Below, in pieces: positions 1 through 9,609 of a DNA stretch of 21,479 nt. Where the stretch lies: contig JBNGIS010017784.1 of NCBI GenBank assembly GCA_049999725.1, positions 1-21,479 of the forward strand, given 5' to 3'. Under the pieces are notes generated by a model, which worked only from the letters and a program-made list of their open reading frames with translations, was not told the origin of the DNA and searched no databases. The position numbers were made by a program, and so were the translations under genes. This stretch comes from Haplomitrium mnioides. Its lineage: Eukaryota > Marchantiophyta > Haplomitriopsida > Calobryales. Each line of letters begins with the position of its first letter. The first letter of the stretch is position 1.

Positions 1-109
1 ACAACATCTGGTTAGTTGTTCTCTCATTTTCATTTTTTGATTTCTTTGTTTTTTATTTCTCTTGCATTTTTGTTACAATGTTTGATGTGATTATTTATCT
101 TTTTGCAAG
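1..109 (+). other. 3' part of an intron upstream of the methyltransferase-like exon
   Basis: The stretch is strongly T-rich and ends in a pyrimidine tract followed by an AG at 108-109, which fits a plant 3' splice site. The reading frame of the downstream exon opens exactly at 110, and a TGA lies in that frame just upstream of the AG, so reading through is not possible. The rest of the intron and the earlier exons lie outside the window. The splice site is inferred from sequence only. Confidence 0.55.
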
Positions 110-727
110 GACAAAAGCAACGTACAACATTCTGGTGGTCCCAGAATCGCACATGCCCACGAGTACTGGACGGTGGGCTACTGGACAAAGGAAGGAAAGA
201 GGAGCATGCGCAATTTCAACTTGCAAGCTTCTTCTGCGACCGAACTGCCTCGGGAACCTATGCGGAGTGTTTTCAGCTGCCCTGCAGTTTCTGCAAAGCT
301 TAAACATCCAGGAGATGATGCTCCTGTGAATGTTTATCAGAAGCCGTAGGCTCTCTACAATTTTTTCATCGACCATTTATCAACAGAGCAGGATTGGATC
401 CTTGATCTCTGCTCTGGGTCTGGCACAGGCCTTGTCTGTGCTCTTAAGCTGATGCAAAATTGCATCGTCGTGGAATATGATAGACGTCAGTCTATTTATA
501 TTCCACAGAAGGTTTTGGAGATGGCTTCCTTGCCATCCTTTGTGACGGAGTCACAGATAGTTTTTGCTTACCACAAGGAACCTGTTCCTCCTGGTACTGC
601 ATGTGCTTTTGGTGACTCTGTAGTCATATTAGGGAATGGAAAGTCTCGACAAGACTCTCAATTGGCTGCAGATGCTCAGTTTGTAGATTTAGATCAGACA
701 GTTCCTCCCGAAGAGGAGAGAGTCTAA
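110..727 (+). pseudogene. Last exon of a beta-class DNA N4/N6 (4mC/6mA) methyltransferase-like gene, with an in-frame stop
   Basis: One frame runs from a splice acceptor at 109 to TAA at 725-727, interrupted only by TAG at 347-349. It encodes, in order, a segment resembling the region after the catalytic motif (EYWTVGYWTKEG near 167-202), QKP at 338-346 (motif X-like), the S-adenosylmethionine-binding motif I DLCSGSGTG at 404-430, and the acidic strand VVEYD at 467-481. Catalytic part first and SAM-binding motif near the C-terminus is the beta-class order of amino-methyltransferases (cytosine-N4 or adenine-N6 in DNA). The catalytic S/DPPY/W motif would be in an earlier exon outside the window, so target base and activity cannot be judged. 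The tail after about 540 is not recognisable. The TAG lies directly after the KP pair and would remove the SAM site, so this copy is probably a pseudogene unless the stop is a sequencing error or read through. It could be a host gene or cargo of a mobile element. Confidence 0.72.
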
Positions 728-859
728 TTACGATTTTGTACACTTTTCATCATTAATAATTTTTTTTTCCAATTGTGGCTCTTAAGAATAAGTTGACCCA
801 ATTGATAGTCTAAGAATGGTTTGAATACAGTCACTGATCTAACAATGATTTGGAGTCTT
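728..859. other. 3' flank of the methyltransferase-like exon
   Basis: This AT-rich stretch contains a run of T and an AATAAT-like motif near 752 but no convincing coding frame. It could be 3' UTR. Confidence 0.3.
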
Positions 860-1191
860 TGCACATTCTTTAGTGTCTTTGCGCATTAAAGCTTTGTAAT
901 TCTTGTTCGGATTTCCCGAGCAATTCAGCTGTGAGGTTGTTGTTTAGAGTACCTTCACCAGTTGGTCAAAGGATTCTTGTTCGTCGTCTATGCTTGCATA
1001 GGCTGCAGGGTTCTTGTTTAAAATCTTAGCGTGTTCTGGCTTTAGGATTCTAGTTGAAAGTCCAAGTGTGCCTAGCTTTATTGTTCTTGTTCAGAGTTTA
1101 AGCACGCATAGGATTTAGGATTCTTGTTCAAAGTCTATGTGTGCATACGCTTTACGGTTCTGGTTTGAAGTCTATGCTTGCATAGACCTTT
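860..1191. repeat. 37-bp minisatellite, six clear and about two degenerate units
   Basis: Units starting at about 971, 1008, 1045, 1082, 1118 and 1155 share the core ggattcttgttcaaagtcta followed by a variant of tgtgcatacgcttta. The spacing is almost exactly 37 bp. A weaker related unit is visible near 898, two periods before 971, so the array probably starts near 860. Units differ at many positions, so the array is old. 37 is not a multiple of three, so it is unlikely to be coding. Confidence 0.75.
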
Positions 1192-1579
1192 GTTAGCTAC
1201 AATGCTCAAAGTTAGGTTTAAAGTCTTCTTCCGACTAGATATTTACGTTTTCCTTTAGTTTCTTTCCACCAGAAGATATATGTTTTGTTTCATTTTTGAG
1301 GAATTTAGTTTGTTCCAAATGGTGCCAAGTTTTTTTTGAATATTTGAATAACTAAAATTTTTTTTTTCAAGTTATTTTTTATAAAGAAATATTGAAATAT
1401 AACCTAAATGGAAAATATGCATTTTTTGATTATAAAAAACAATTTTTTTTTTGAAAAGAAGATTTTAGTCGTAAAGTTGATGTTTTTAAATGCCGAATTT
1501 CCAAAAAAAAAAAATCGACTGCCAAGTGAAATAGGAACTCAGTAGCGGTTCTTGGTTCAAAGTAGCGGTTGTTGTGGTC
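1192..1579. other. Non-coding AT-rich spacer with homopolymer runs
   Basis: The segment holds several runs of A and T (1321-1515) and no reading frame of interest. It separates the minisatellite from the truncated chromovirus copy; the left break of that copy lies near its end. Confidence 0.4.
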
Positions 1580-2399
1580 GATTTTGTCAATGTGGGCAAT
1601 TATCTGATCAAGTTATTGACAATAAAAACAACCTCTACTTTGATAGAGCCACTCACGCTCTATACCAGTGAATGCCACTCTTTGCGTTGCATTAATCTCC
1701 ATAGGTACAGCCTCATTTGGTGGCATACGAACATTTGGTAAAGCTTGTTGTGGTTGTAGCCTAACTTTGGTAGTTGCTATCAATGAGTCGAATCATTCAG
1801 CCATGCGCATTGCTTCTTCTAGCTGAGAGGGCTCTCTCAAGGTCACTTGCATTATAGTGCAAGGCTTCAATCCTCAAACAAAGCGATCTAAAGCTTCTCT
1901 CTCGTCCATATTAGAAAGTTGCATAATGATATTATGAAATTGCAGGACAAAGCTCTTTACCATACCAAGTTGCTTCAATTCCGCCAAGAAATCTCTTACC
2001 AATTTTGGAGCATTTAGAACTCTAAATCTTAGAGTCACCGCTTCTTTAAATTCTTGCCAAGAGGCAATTGGAGCACCCATTCCACATTGAGCTTGCTCAA
2101 TTTGATATCTCTACCAAGTTTTTTGTACTCATTCTAATTGACTTGTAGTAGACAGAATTCTTCAACCATCTTCTCTTATGTTAGTAGCCTCAAAATATTG
2201 TTTGCAATCGAACAAAAAATTCTCAAATGCGGTCAAAAATCGTCTTCCCATCATATGCTTTTGGTTTGGAAAACCACATATGACTTTCTTCTTCTTGAAA
2301 ATGTGCCCTCTTCCCTATTTGCATTTGAGCTTCTCAAAGGCAAGAAAGATGTTTAATTTGTTGTTGCATTGCTTTCATCCTTGCTTCTTGATTTTCCAT
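1580..2399 (-). pseudogene. Chromovirus gag remnant
   Basis: Gag builds the retrotransposon particle and binds the RNA. The start codon is visible at 2397-2399 (MENQE), at the position matching the mutated start of the second copy. A retrotransposon gag-domain stretch is open at 1874-2080 (for example LAELKQLGMV and FHNIIMQLSNM), closely matching 15.59-16.03 kb. Near 1615-1640 the start of a CCHC knuckle is visible (GCFYCQ) but is followed at once by TAA at 1613-1615. At least one frame change separates the start from the central domain, and further stops are present. The copy cannot make a functional protein. Confidence 0.8.
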
Positions 2400-2418
2400 T
2401 CCATCCAAAAGAACCGTG

Positions 2419-2431
2419 GCTCTAATACTAA
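2419..2431 (-). other. Degenerate primer-binding site (initiator tRNA-Met type)
   Basis: Read on the minus strand, the bases next to the LTR are TTAGTATTAGAGC. They match the usual plant site TGGTATCAGAGC with several substitutions and lie at the same position as the better site of the second copy. Confidence 0.6.
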
Positions 2432-2815
2432 TATAAAAGAGCTCAAAGACCGACTTCCAAATAAGTAAAACTTCAAGATAACTCTAATAGAGCTACACAA
2501 CTCAAGGCCAATAAGCAAACCAAAGCCAAGAGTGCTAGCCAAAGCCAAGAAACTAAAGAGCAAAACCGAATTGAGAGTAACTCCAGAGTAAGAAGTGGGC
2601 TAAGAAACCCTTCTATTTATATAAAAGAAAATGGTGTCATCTCTCTTTTTTTCCTTACAAGCAACTTCTAATTCCAACCTTAAAAACGACTAACTACTAA
2701 AAGTGACTTTGAATAAAAGCATTCTTATCTCAACCCTAAAAGTGGCTCTCTACCAATTCCTTCACTCCTCTCTATTTTCTTAAAAATAACGCAACCTTGT
2801 GCTTGTACTATTACA
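2432..2815 (-). repeat. 5' LTR of the truncated chromovirus copy
   Basis: About 384 bp matching the LTR at 16421-16857 along its length, with several short gaps. The right end keeps the terminal TGTAATAGTAC (minus strand); the left end is degenerate. A TATA box (TATAAATA on the minus strand) lies at 2614-2621 and would drive transcription leftward into gag. Confidence 0.82.
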
Positions 2816-3531
2816 TGAATGTTTTGGTATTCCCACAATGCAAGAATAGATATCATCTCTATGGTCCATAGAGCTCAAAGCACCAATCTAGAGAATTGGA
2901 AGAAAAAACAAGAAAATAGTTGGATGAAGAGGAATGTTTAGAGAAATTCATAAACTACTAGATAACCCAGAGGTGGATCATCACAAACTAGCGGATAGCA
3001 CATATGTGGATCATTGCTAGGAGATGGTAAGGTGGCCAGCCAGCATGCAATTCATTGAAGTCTATGTATGATGTGTGAGGCATCCCAAACATGATCCTAT
3101 GCCACAATGAGTTTTGTTCACATTCATTGATGAAAGCCACATCCTCAATCCACCAAGATTGCCCAAATCCTGTATAAAACATTGAATGAAGAAACACTTG
3201 TAAGGAACAAGTACGAGCTCGATTTATGGGATGAAGGAAGCCATCAAATTTTTTGGAATGCTTATGTTGTATAATGTTTTCAAGTCGTTGGGCTGAAGGT
3301 GCTAGATTTTAAATTCAGATTCTGTACAGTTGGTGGACTTCATTGATCTTGCTGACTTGAAGGAACCAATGGCTTCACAATGATTGTTCGGGCCTTCAAT
3401 ATGTTTTTGAAATTTGGCAATAGTAACTAGCCCAATTCCCATGTATTGCAATGAAGAGAAGACATATTGACAAGTGCAACAATTTGATCTTTTTTCAAAA
3501 TATGGGTTTATGAAATAGTGGTATCCGGTCC
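2816..3531. other. Unassigned sequence right of the truncated chromovirus
   Basis: Both strands carry only short open frames. A 69-codon minus-strand frame at 2988-3197 has plausible-looking amino-acid content, but I recognise nothing in it. Short plus-strand pieces (for example DSVQLVDFIDLADL near 3320) may belong to the same decayed gene as the next feature. Confidence 0.3.
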
Positions 3532-4260
3532 ATGTGCAGTGAAGCAACATCAATAGTTGAGCAGGTTCAGCTTGATCAACTACTAGACCAAGATGGATGC
3601 AAGTTAGTTGATTTTCTTCCTTTCTCAGCGAAGGTTCTATGGCATATAGCTTTTCGAGAGATTTTCTATGGACTGTTTTCGAGTTATGGCAATTATTGTA
3701 GACCTAATTGGTCTAGTAGCAGAGAGAGTGGATCACTCCAAATGAGACAAAAAACTAATAAATGCGTTGGATCATTGCTGTTTTTTCTACAACATAGGTT
3801 ACAATGACCACGACAAGCGTGATTTGCACAACGCCAACCTCAAATTCTTGGATTGCCTCAAGAAAGTTCTGAAGTTTCCTTTGGCATTATCTTCTCATGT
3901 TAGTGAAATATATCGCAATGTTTACATATTTGGTTTGAAGAACTTTCTTGTTCCGTATAGGAAGGACTTGATCAATCAATCCAATGGAAAACTTCTAGAA
4001 GTAAGCACAACATTGCGACCCTAGGTGAAGGTAGTGCTACGTTGAGCGAGAGGAGGTCCATCGCGCAAGAGCCAAAGAAGTCATATCATTCGCCATTGGC
4101 TTGCTATCAGACCTCTCTTTGCACGTTTGCATGTTCCCCACTAGGGTTGCATCTCAAGGCGTCCTTGGAAAAGAAATTGAATGTACTATGGACGAAGGTA
4201 GCTCCCTACCTGCATGAAAGCGCCACACCAAGGTACCTGGCTATTTTGATTCTACAAAGA
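3532..4260 (+). pseudogene. Unidentified coding-like remnant with frameshifts
   Basis: Three overlapping plus-strand pieces in different frames read like one protein. The first (to about 3790) contains FLPFSAKVLWHIAFREIF and CRPNWSSSRESG. The second (about 3790-4020) contains GYNDHDKRDLHNANLKFL and SHVSEIYRNVYIFGLKNF. A third frame near 4060-4190 contains RAKEVISFAIGLLSDLSLH. The protein-like composition and absence of low complexity suggest a real but broken gene. Frame changes near 3790 and 4025 could also be small introns. I do not recognise the family. It lies between retrotransposon pieces and has no visible promoter, so it may be a relic of a host gene. Confidence 0.4.
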
Positions 4261-6010
4261 GGGAAGTAAGAAATAGGGGAGGTGTAAGAAGCTTTCAAAG
4301 GTGTCAAGTTTGAAGAGGAAGCTCTCATGGTAATGGGACAAAACGTCAATACATGCTGAGGGTAGATTAAATTTTAAATTAAGTACAAAACTGTTGGAGG
4401 AAAGAGTGGAAATTAGTTGGGAGGACAAGAGAAGGGTAAAGTGAGCCAGGAGGTGGAGATTGAGTAGTTGACTATTTGGGGGTTCTAAAGGAACAGAGGA
4501 ATATGAATTACTATCCGTCTATTTTATCTCAAGCAACCAACTGAGCAAGGTAAAAGTTGATGGGTGACAACTTTACAAAACAGTGGATTTTTTGTTTGGG
4601 TTGGGTGAAGATATATGGAGTAAAGGCCTTTGAGTTTCTACAAAACACAAGGTGATGGAGTATGGACGGGTAGGGGGTTTGGTAAGTTGGGCAAAGTAAA
4701 GAGAACCGTGGATATGTAAGGTAGATGTACATTTTTATGGGCAAGGGTTAGTCTGAGGATGAGTGATAATACGCTTGATTTAGTGTGAAGAAGGGATAAC
4801 CGATAGTTGGACATCATAATAGAATTAGTAGTAAAAGATAGAAGTTGAAAGTGGCGATTGATATTTAGTAACCATCGAGAAGGGTTGAGTTTGGAAGTGA
4901 GTTAATGATGAAAAAGGTAGAGAAGAAAGATAGTTAGGAAGTAAATTACAAAGATAGAAAAAGATCACAATTATAGCCAAATGCGTGGTGTGTTATAGAA
5001 GGACAAAAGGAGGGAAGTAGTGTTGGAGTTGATATAGAAAGCTGGTGGGTGAGCAAAGTTGGAAGACAAAGAGAGATAGAGTTGTCGGTGTGCATTGATG
5101 AAGACTTCACAAGCATATCAGTTGGCTCAAGACTACGAAGACACACTCCCAAGATTGGAACCAACTGGCTAGTGGCAAAGGTACAAGGGAAAATTAGAAA
5201 TTTTGTTATGTATATATGTGTGACTTTGGTTTACTTATGTGTAAAGTGTAGTTATGTTATGTTTGGGATTTTTATGTAGATTTCTCCCACAAGAGTATTC
5301 TATAGTGTTTTGTTCATTGTGATGGTGTGTGTGTGAAAGGTTGGCCTTACCTTTGAGGGGAGAAATCGGATGTTGCAACTTTGGCTACAACCTAGAATTT
5401 AGGATTAGAGATCTTGTCATGGTTGTAAAGTTCCTTATTTTGTATTGGCCGAAGTCTAGACCTATAGTCATTTAATATTTCTCATTTTGCATATGTCTCT
5501 TTGTTTGGATATTGTCTCTTTACATGACTTGAGTATTTATGAATTGTCCATTTTACAACACAACTAAATTCAAATGCTTGTGCTTTACTTCTTTTGTTAT
5601 TGGCATTCAAACCCAAACCTGAACTGAATTCAATCCTACACACAGAGACCAACCTTATCTGAAAATTGTTTGCAAGTTCTGACCCGGTCCTAAGGGAAAA
5701 TGAAAGCACCCTCATGGCCACTAGAGTTCTTGGTGGATGTTACTACCACTATGGCTGAGAAATTTCTTAGATAGCCCAAGCAACTGGACTCCTTGACAAT
5801 GTGCAGGCTATCTGTACTAATCCTATTGAAGCTGATCCGTAGCCAATTGGATCCCTCATACACTACTTAGGAGCAGCAGTGTGTCTCTTGTGCATTCAAA
5901 CCAGCAAGTCAATCCTATACTACAACCTATCAAAGGCATAGTTCCCCCATCCCCTATGCCCTTCACTAGAACCAACACATACCAAAAACATTTGTTAGGT
6001 CAATTCCTTG
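4261..6010. other. Long stretch without a recognisable gene
   Basis: From 4261 to about 5050 the plus strand is purine-rich, with only short frames. A frame at 5049-5180 ends in a splice-donor-like AAG/GTACAAG and could be an isolated exon, but nothing in it is recognisable. From 5180 to 6010 I see only short frames and no repeat, LTR end or RNA gene. Confidence 0.3.
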
Positions 6011-6450
6011 CGACACTTTGCCCCTTGCAGAAAATCAGATTGGAAGCTTGGTTGGGAACAGCCTTGTATAGTTGTTGTCCTCCTTGTTTGTTTCTACCTG
6101 CGATTGGATGGCCGTAGAACCTGGATCGAGGTGGCCTCCTCTCCTTTTTTTCACTTGCTGCCTTCCTACAAATACCGACGGCCTCTGTTACTTTAATTGT
6201 TTTGACGACAAAAAATGAAAACAAACAAAAACAGAACTGTACTGCCAAAATTGATGAGACTAGATTGCTGATAGGTCATGTCAACTTGCCTAATCAGGGC
6301 TGATCCTCCCATGCACTTGCTGCCCTGCTCTCCCTGGTGGTCCTTCTCTCATTCAATCTTGGAAGAATTGTTCCACTCAACATGGGTCAAGTGCTCGCCA
6401 GACATGTTGCCTAGTCCGAACTCATCTTCTAACTTCACCTTGTGACCTTG
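6011..6450 (-). repeat. 440-bp direct repeat, copy 1 (gag-derived)
   Basis: The segment 6011-6450 is repeated in the same orientation at 8363-8802. Shared landmarks include cgacactttgcc at the left edge, gacgacaaaaaatgaaaaca-like sequence in the middle, and cttcaccttgtgaccttg at the right edge. On the minus strand it continues the gag frame of 6422-6604, so it is probably the 3' part of a gag gene or the sequence just after it. Confidence 0.8.
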
Positions 6451-6960
6451 CAATCTGGGCCTTATAAGCCCGCACTCCTATTACTGCTTGTCCCATGCTA
6501 CTAGGCTGGAATCCTTTCACCCACCGTTGTTTCTCTTCAGGTAAGGTCGCAAGAAACCATTCAAGTAGTTGTTCCTTGGTGCACTCAATGGGTAGTGCCA
6601 GCACCAGCTCCTAGAATTGGGTTTGGAACTCCTCTAGTATCTCCTCTCTCCTCTTCCTCAACTGTCTTATTTGAAGGAGGATCTGTCTAGGGCTGGACTC
6701 AAATTGAACTCTTGTAGGATACTTGCCTTCATCTTCGTCCAAGAGGTCCAAGTCCCTTGCTTCAGGGTATCGTACTAGTCCTACGCTTGCCTCCTCACGT
6801 ACATCGGCAACAGTGTGGTGAGGAATTCACTATTGCCATGAACAAATGCAGTGTACTCAAAGTCAGCTTGCCAGCAGTAAGTGTCTGCACTCACTCAAAA
6901 CTCTATGTAGGGGACGAACATCCTTGTCTTGGTCTTCTCTGACAACCATCACTTAATCCC
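6422..6960 (-). pseudogene. Ty3/gypsy-like gag fragment
   Basis: Minus-strand pieces match the usual layout of a retrotransposon gag domain. An upstream piece (about 6700-6920) contains ADFEYTAFVHGN and TWTSWTKMKASILQEFNL. After a frame change, the piece at 6422-6670 contains RKRREEILEEFQTQF and CTKEQLLEWFLATLPEEKQ. The order W-x-K-F/L followed by a y-L-x-x-F segment and a short C-terminal helix is that of the retrotransposon gag family. A TAG interrupts the second piece near 6610. The assignment rests on pattern, not on a database match, and the element is not the same family as the chromoviruses in this window. Confidence 0.6.
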
Positions 6961-7505
6961 TCTACCTAAGCCCACTGCTGACAGTAGATCTTGGCATTGC
7001 ATAGTGGCTCACTCTCTTGATTGGCAAGAGAATCCCCTCATGGTCCTCACAAAGTTATGTCAGCCTGGTCTTTGAGGTGTTAAGTCAATGAGGTCCTTTG
7101 GTTCTTCCCTTTGGGCTGATTTACTTAGAGAGGGCCAGGGTTTATCAAGGCTAATGGAGCATGTAGTTGCATCGGGGCCCTCTTGCACTGCGAGCCCTTG
7201 TCCCTTGGTGTTTTCCCGTCATAGTCAGGCTCAAATTCCTTGTTTCACTCTAGTGATGTGTAGGTGGCTTGTAGTCGAGGAGCAAAGAATCCCCTTGTTG
7301 CTACCCCCTCTATTTCCCTGCTGGAGTCTTCTCGTGTGTTGATGCCACCAGCTTGGGCTTTTTGGCCGGGCGATTTGTCTTTTTCGACGCCCTCTCTATT
7401 CTCATTTTTTTTTCCTTTTAATAAAGCACTCTTTCACCATACTGCCCTCTTGCTTAGTTGAATTGGTAGAGCTAAAGAGTTTTTCCCTTAACAATGTCTC
7501 ACTCA
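6961..7505. other. Unassigned, possibly the 5' part of the gag-bearing element
   Basis: On the minus strand a short basic stretch (KKTNRPAKKPKLVAS near 7340-7390) sits upstream of the gag fragment and might be its N-terminus, but stops and frame changes intervene. No LTR end or primer-binding site could be identified. Confidence 0.25.
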
Positions 7506-7566
7506 AAAGAGAAGGAAAGGAAAAAGAAAGAAGAAAGAAAGAAGGAGAAGAAAAGAACAAGAAAAA
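7506..7566. repeat. Purine-rich (GAAA/GAAG)n tract
   Basis: About 60 bp consisting almost only of A and G on the plus strand, built from variants of gaaagaaag. This is a simple-sequence tract. Frames through it give only lysine/glutamate runs. Confidence 0.75.
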
Positions 7567-8362
7567 CACATGATGCATACCTCCCCCAACTGGCCTACAT
7601 TCTCTCTCTCCTACGGCGGCCTACTCTCATTGGGTTCTGTTGCCGCCTCTCACCATTGAATATAGCCTTCGCAATGCATCACTAGTCATTGCCATCGTCT
7701 TAGGTCGCACACTCCCTCATTCTTTCGTCGTTGCCCTTGCATCGTTGCTTATAGTCTCTTTGGAAATTTCTCATGATTGTCCGCTCCTGCCATCGCCATC
7801 ATCGCTGTTGTTGTCCCCATTGGTTCTACTATTGCCACTTTATCGTCTTTGGCTGACCGCTTCTCCCTTCTACTTCAAGTTGGCTATATGCAAAAAGAAA
7901 TTTAGTGTTATTACAGATTTTCATCATGGACTTTACATCTCTTAGCAAGTCTTGGGAGTCTGACTCCCTTAAAGTCCCATCTTTTCTCGCCGATAATGCT
8001 CCAATGCTCAACCGGTTACCTCATCAACTTTAGCTTGATGCGCCCTTTGGTTGGCCGTGGTGTGCCTATGAACTGCTACCCCTCGGCCATGGATACCTCC
8101 GATGACTGACGTCGATCACAACTTGATCTTAGCCTCTGAATGCCTTTCTACGAGGCACTTGAGACTCCACCTCAATGTCGCCATGATGATTGTTGTGTTC
8201 CCTCCTGTTGCTCATGTTTGTCACTGGATGAAACCTAAGACCAAAAAATGTGCTCCTGCACCAAAAAAGACAATGTACATACTCTCAAACTGAAAATTTC
8301 TTGATGTAGCCATGCTTCCAATTGGTTGACATAAGTCCCTTTCGAAGAGCGGTGCGCCTTCA
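7567..8362. other. Unassigned pyrimidine-biased sequence
   Basis: The plus strand is rich in C and T with short frames on both strands. I see no domain, LTR or RNA gene. The right edge abuts the second copy of the 440-bp repeat. Confidence 0.3.
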
Positions 8363-8802
8363 CGACACTTTGCCATTTGCAGAAAATCAATTTGGGTGCA
8401 TGATTGGGAACAACCTTCTATAGTTCTTGTCCTTCTTGTTTGTTTGTACTTGTGATTGAATGGTTGAAGAACTTGGATCATCGTGGCTTGCTCTCCTTCT
8501 TTTGCTTGTTGGCTTCCTACTAATACCAATTTCCTCTGCTACTTCAATTGTTTGTCGACAAAAAATGAAAACAAATAAAAATAGAACTACACATACCAAA
8601 ATTGATGAGACTTGATTGTCAATAGGTCTTGTGAGCTCCTTTGATCATGGCTGATCCTTCCCTGCGCTTGTTGCCCTACTCTCCTTGGTGGTTCTTCTCT
8701 TATCCAATCCCGGAGTAATTGTTCCACTTGACGGGGGGTCAGGTGCTTGCCAGAAATGCTACCTAGTCCAAGCTTGTCCTACGGCTTCACCTTGTGACCT
8801 TG
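8363..8802 (-). repeat. 440-bp direct repeat, copy 2
   Basis: This copy matches 6011-6450 over its length with scattered substitutions and is also 440 bp long. Homology stops sharply on both sides: the left flank differs from copy 1 and at 8803 the sequence changes to a T-rich tract, so the upstream part of gag present beside copy 1 is missing here. It is a truncated fragment of the same element family or a segmental copy. Confidence 0.8.
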
Positions 8803-9020
8803 GTGTCGGCTAGGTGTTATTTACGTTTTTTCTAAATTTTGTGATTATTGAGTTTCAAGTTTGGTCTATTGTTTCAGTTTATCTTATTTTATTATATTTT
8901 ATTATGTTTTATTTGTATATTATTATTATTCTATCATTCTCTTCTCTCCCTTCTCTCCCCTTTCTTCTCTACTTCTTATCTCTTCCTTCCTTTTTCCCTT
9001 TTTTCCCCTTTGCTGTCACG
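8803..9020. repeat. T-rich and CT-rich low-complexity tract
   Basis: The first part (to about 8935) is made mainly of T and A, the second (about 8935-9012) is almost pure pyrimidine with runs of tctcccttctc type. Leucine/phenylalanine-rich frames across it are compositional artefacts. Confidence 0.75.
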
Positions 9021-9609
9021 GATCCTGCACTTCAAGGGAGGAGCCAGGTGGAATTGAGAGGAGTTAGATGCAAAGGGAATGCAAGCAGTGTGGTGTATAG
9101 GGACTCGCAACAAATCCAGATGAAAGAAGGGCTGAGTGAGTGAGAAAGAGGGAGAGGAATTTCAGATGCAAGAGGAATGCGGGCAGTAGGGAGAATTGCA
9201 ACACGGAACTGGGTGCAAGGGAGAGGTTGATGGAGTAAGGCAAGGATTTCTACTGAAGATTGGATCAAGGGGAGGAAATCGAGGCTTGGTAGATTACAAA
9301 TGAGGGAGCTGGCAGAATGTGAGCGGATTGATCCAAAGGCTGCATGAAGGCTATAAATCCAGCGAGGACACGAGTTGAGAAGGAGGAGACCAGAAAGGAT
9401 TCGAGGAGGATGATGTGTCGCAGAAGATTCACATCCTAGATTTGTCGCAGCGGGCTTGCCACAACAAGGAGAATTTGCGAGAAGGGGGGCATTGTGCAAA
9501 CGAGTCTGAAATCATGGCAGGAGAGGAATAGTGCAAAGGGAGGTTGGAAGGAATTGTGAAGGAGGCAACTGCACTAAAGAAGGGGGCACGATTGATGTCA
9601 GAAAAAGAC
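9021..9609. other. Purine-rich leader before the tandem array
   Basis: The plus strand is rich in G and A. Two loosely similar segments begin near 9065 and 9162, both containing a variant of agatgcaa followed by aatgc and gcagt, so a degenerate repeat of about 97 bp is possible. A 155-codon open frame on the minus strand (9032-9499) shows no recognisable domain and is probably chance openness caused by base composition. Confidence 0.35.

Larger units (their letters stand above)
1580..2815 (-). mobile_element. Truncated Ty3/gypsy chromovirus copy (gag plus 5' LTR)
   Basis: This is a second member of the family seen at 13071-16857, in the same orientation. From right to left it has a 5' LTR (2432-2815), a degenerate primer-binding site, and a gag gene broken by stops and frameshifts. 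The homology stops just after the gag zinc-knuckle region, near 1580, and the whole of pol and the 3' LTR are missing. It is therefore a dead 5' fragment. Confidence 0.85.

Noticed and set aside
2988-3197. 69-codon minus-strand ORF with protein-like composition
   Set aside because: No family recognised and no continuation in either direction.
5049-5279. Exon-like frame with a splice-donor-like end
   Set aside because: There is no recognisable protein, no acceptor partner and the second half is AT-rich; evidence too weak for a gene call.
7455-7472. tRNA A-box-like sequence tagttgaattggtagagc
   Set aside because: There is no B-box (GGTTCGAnnCC) at the right distance and no acceptor-stem pairing, so it is neither a tRNA nor a clear SINE promoter.
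7494-7685. Lysine/glutamate-rich ORF
   Set aside because: It is a translation of a simple purine tract.
8814-9143. Hydrophobic leucine/phenylalanine-rich ORFs resembling membrane proteins
   Set aside because: They come from T-rich and CT-rich low-complexity DNA open in three frames at once.
9032-9499. 155-codon minus-strand ORF
   Set aside because: It has no recognisable domain and lies in purine-skewed sequence where one strand loses stop codons by composition.
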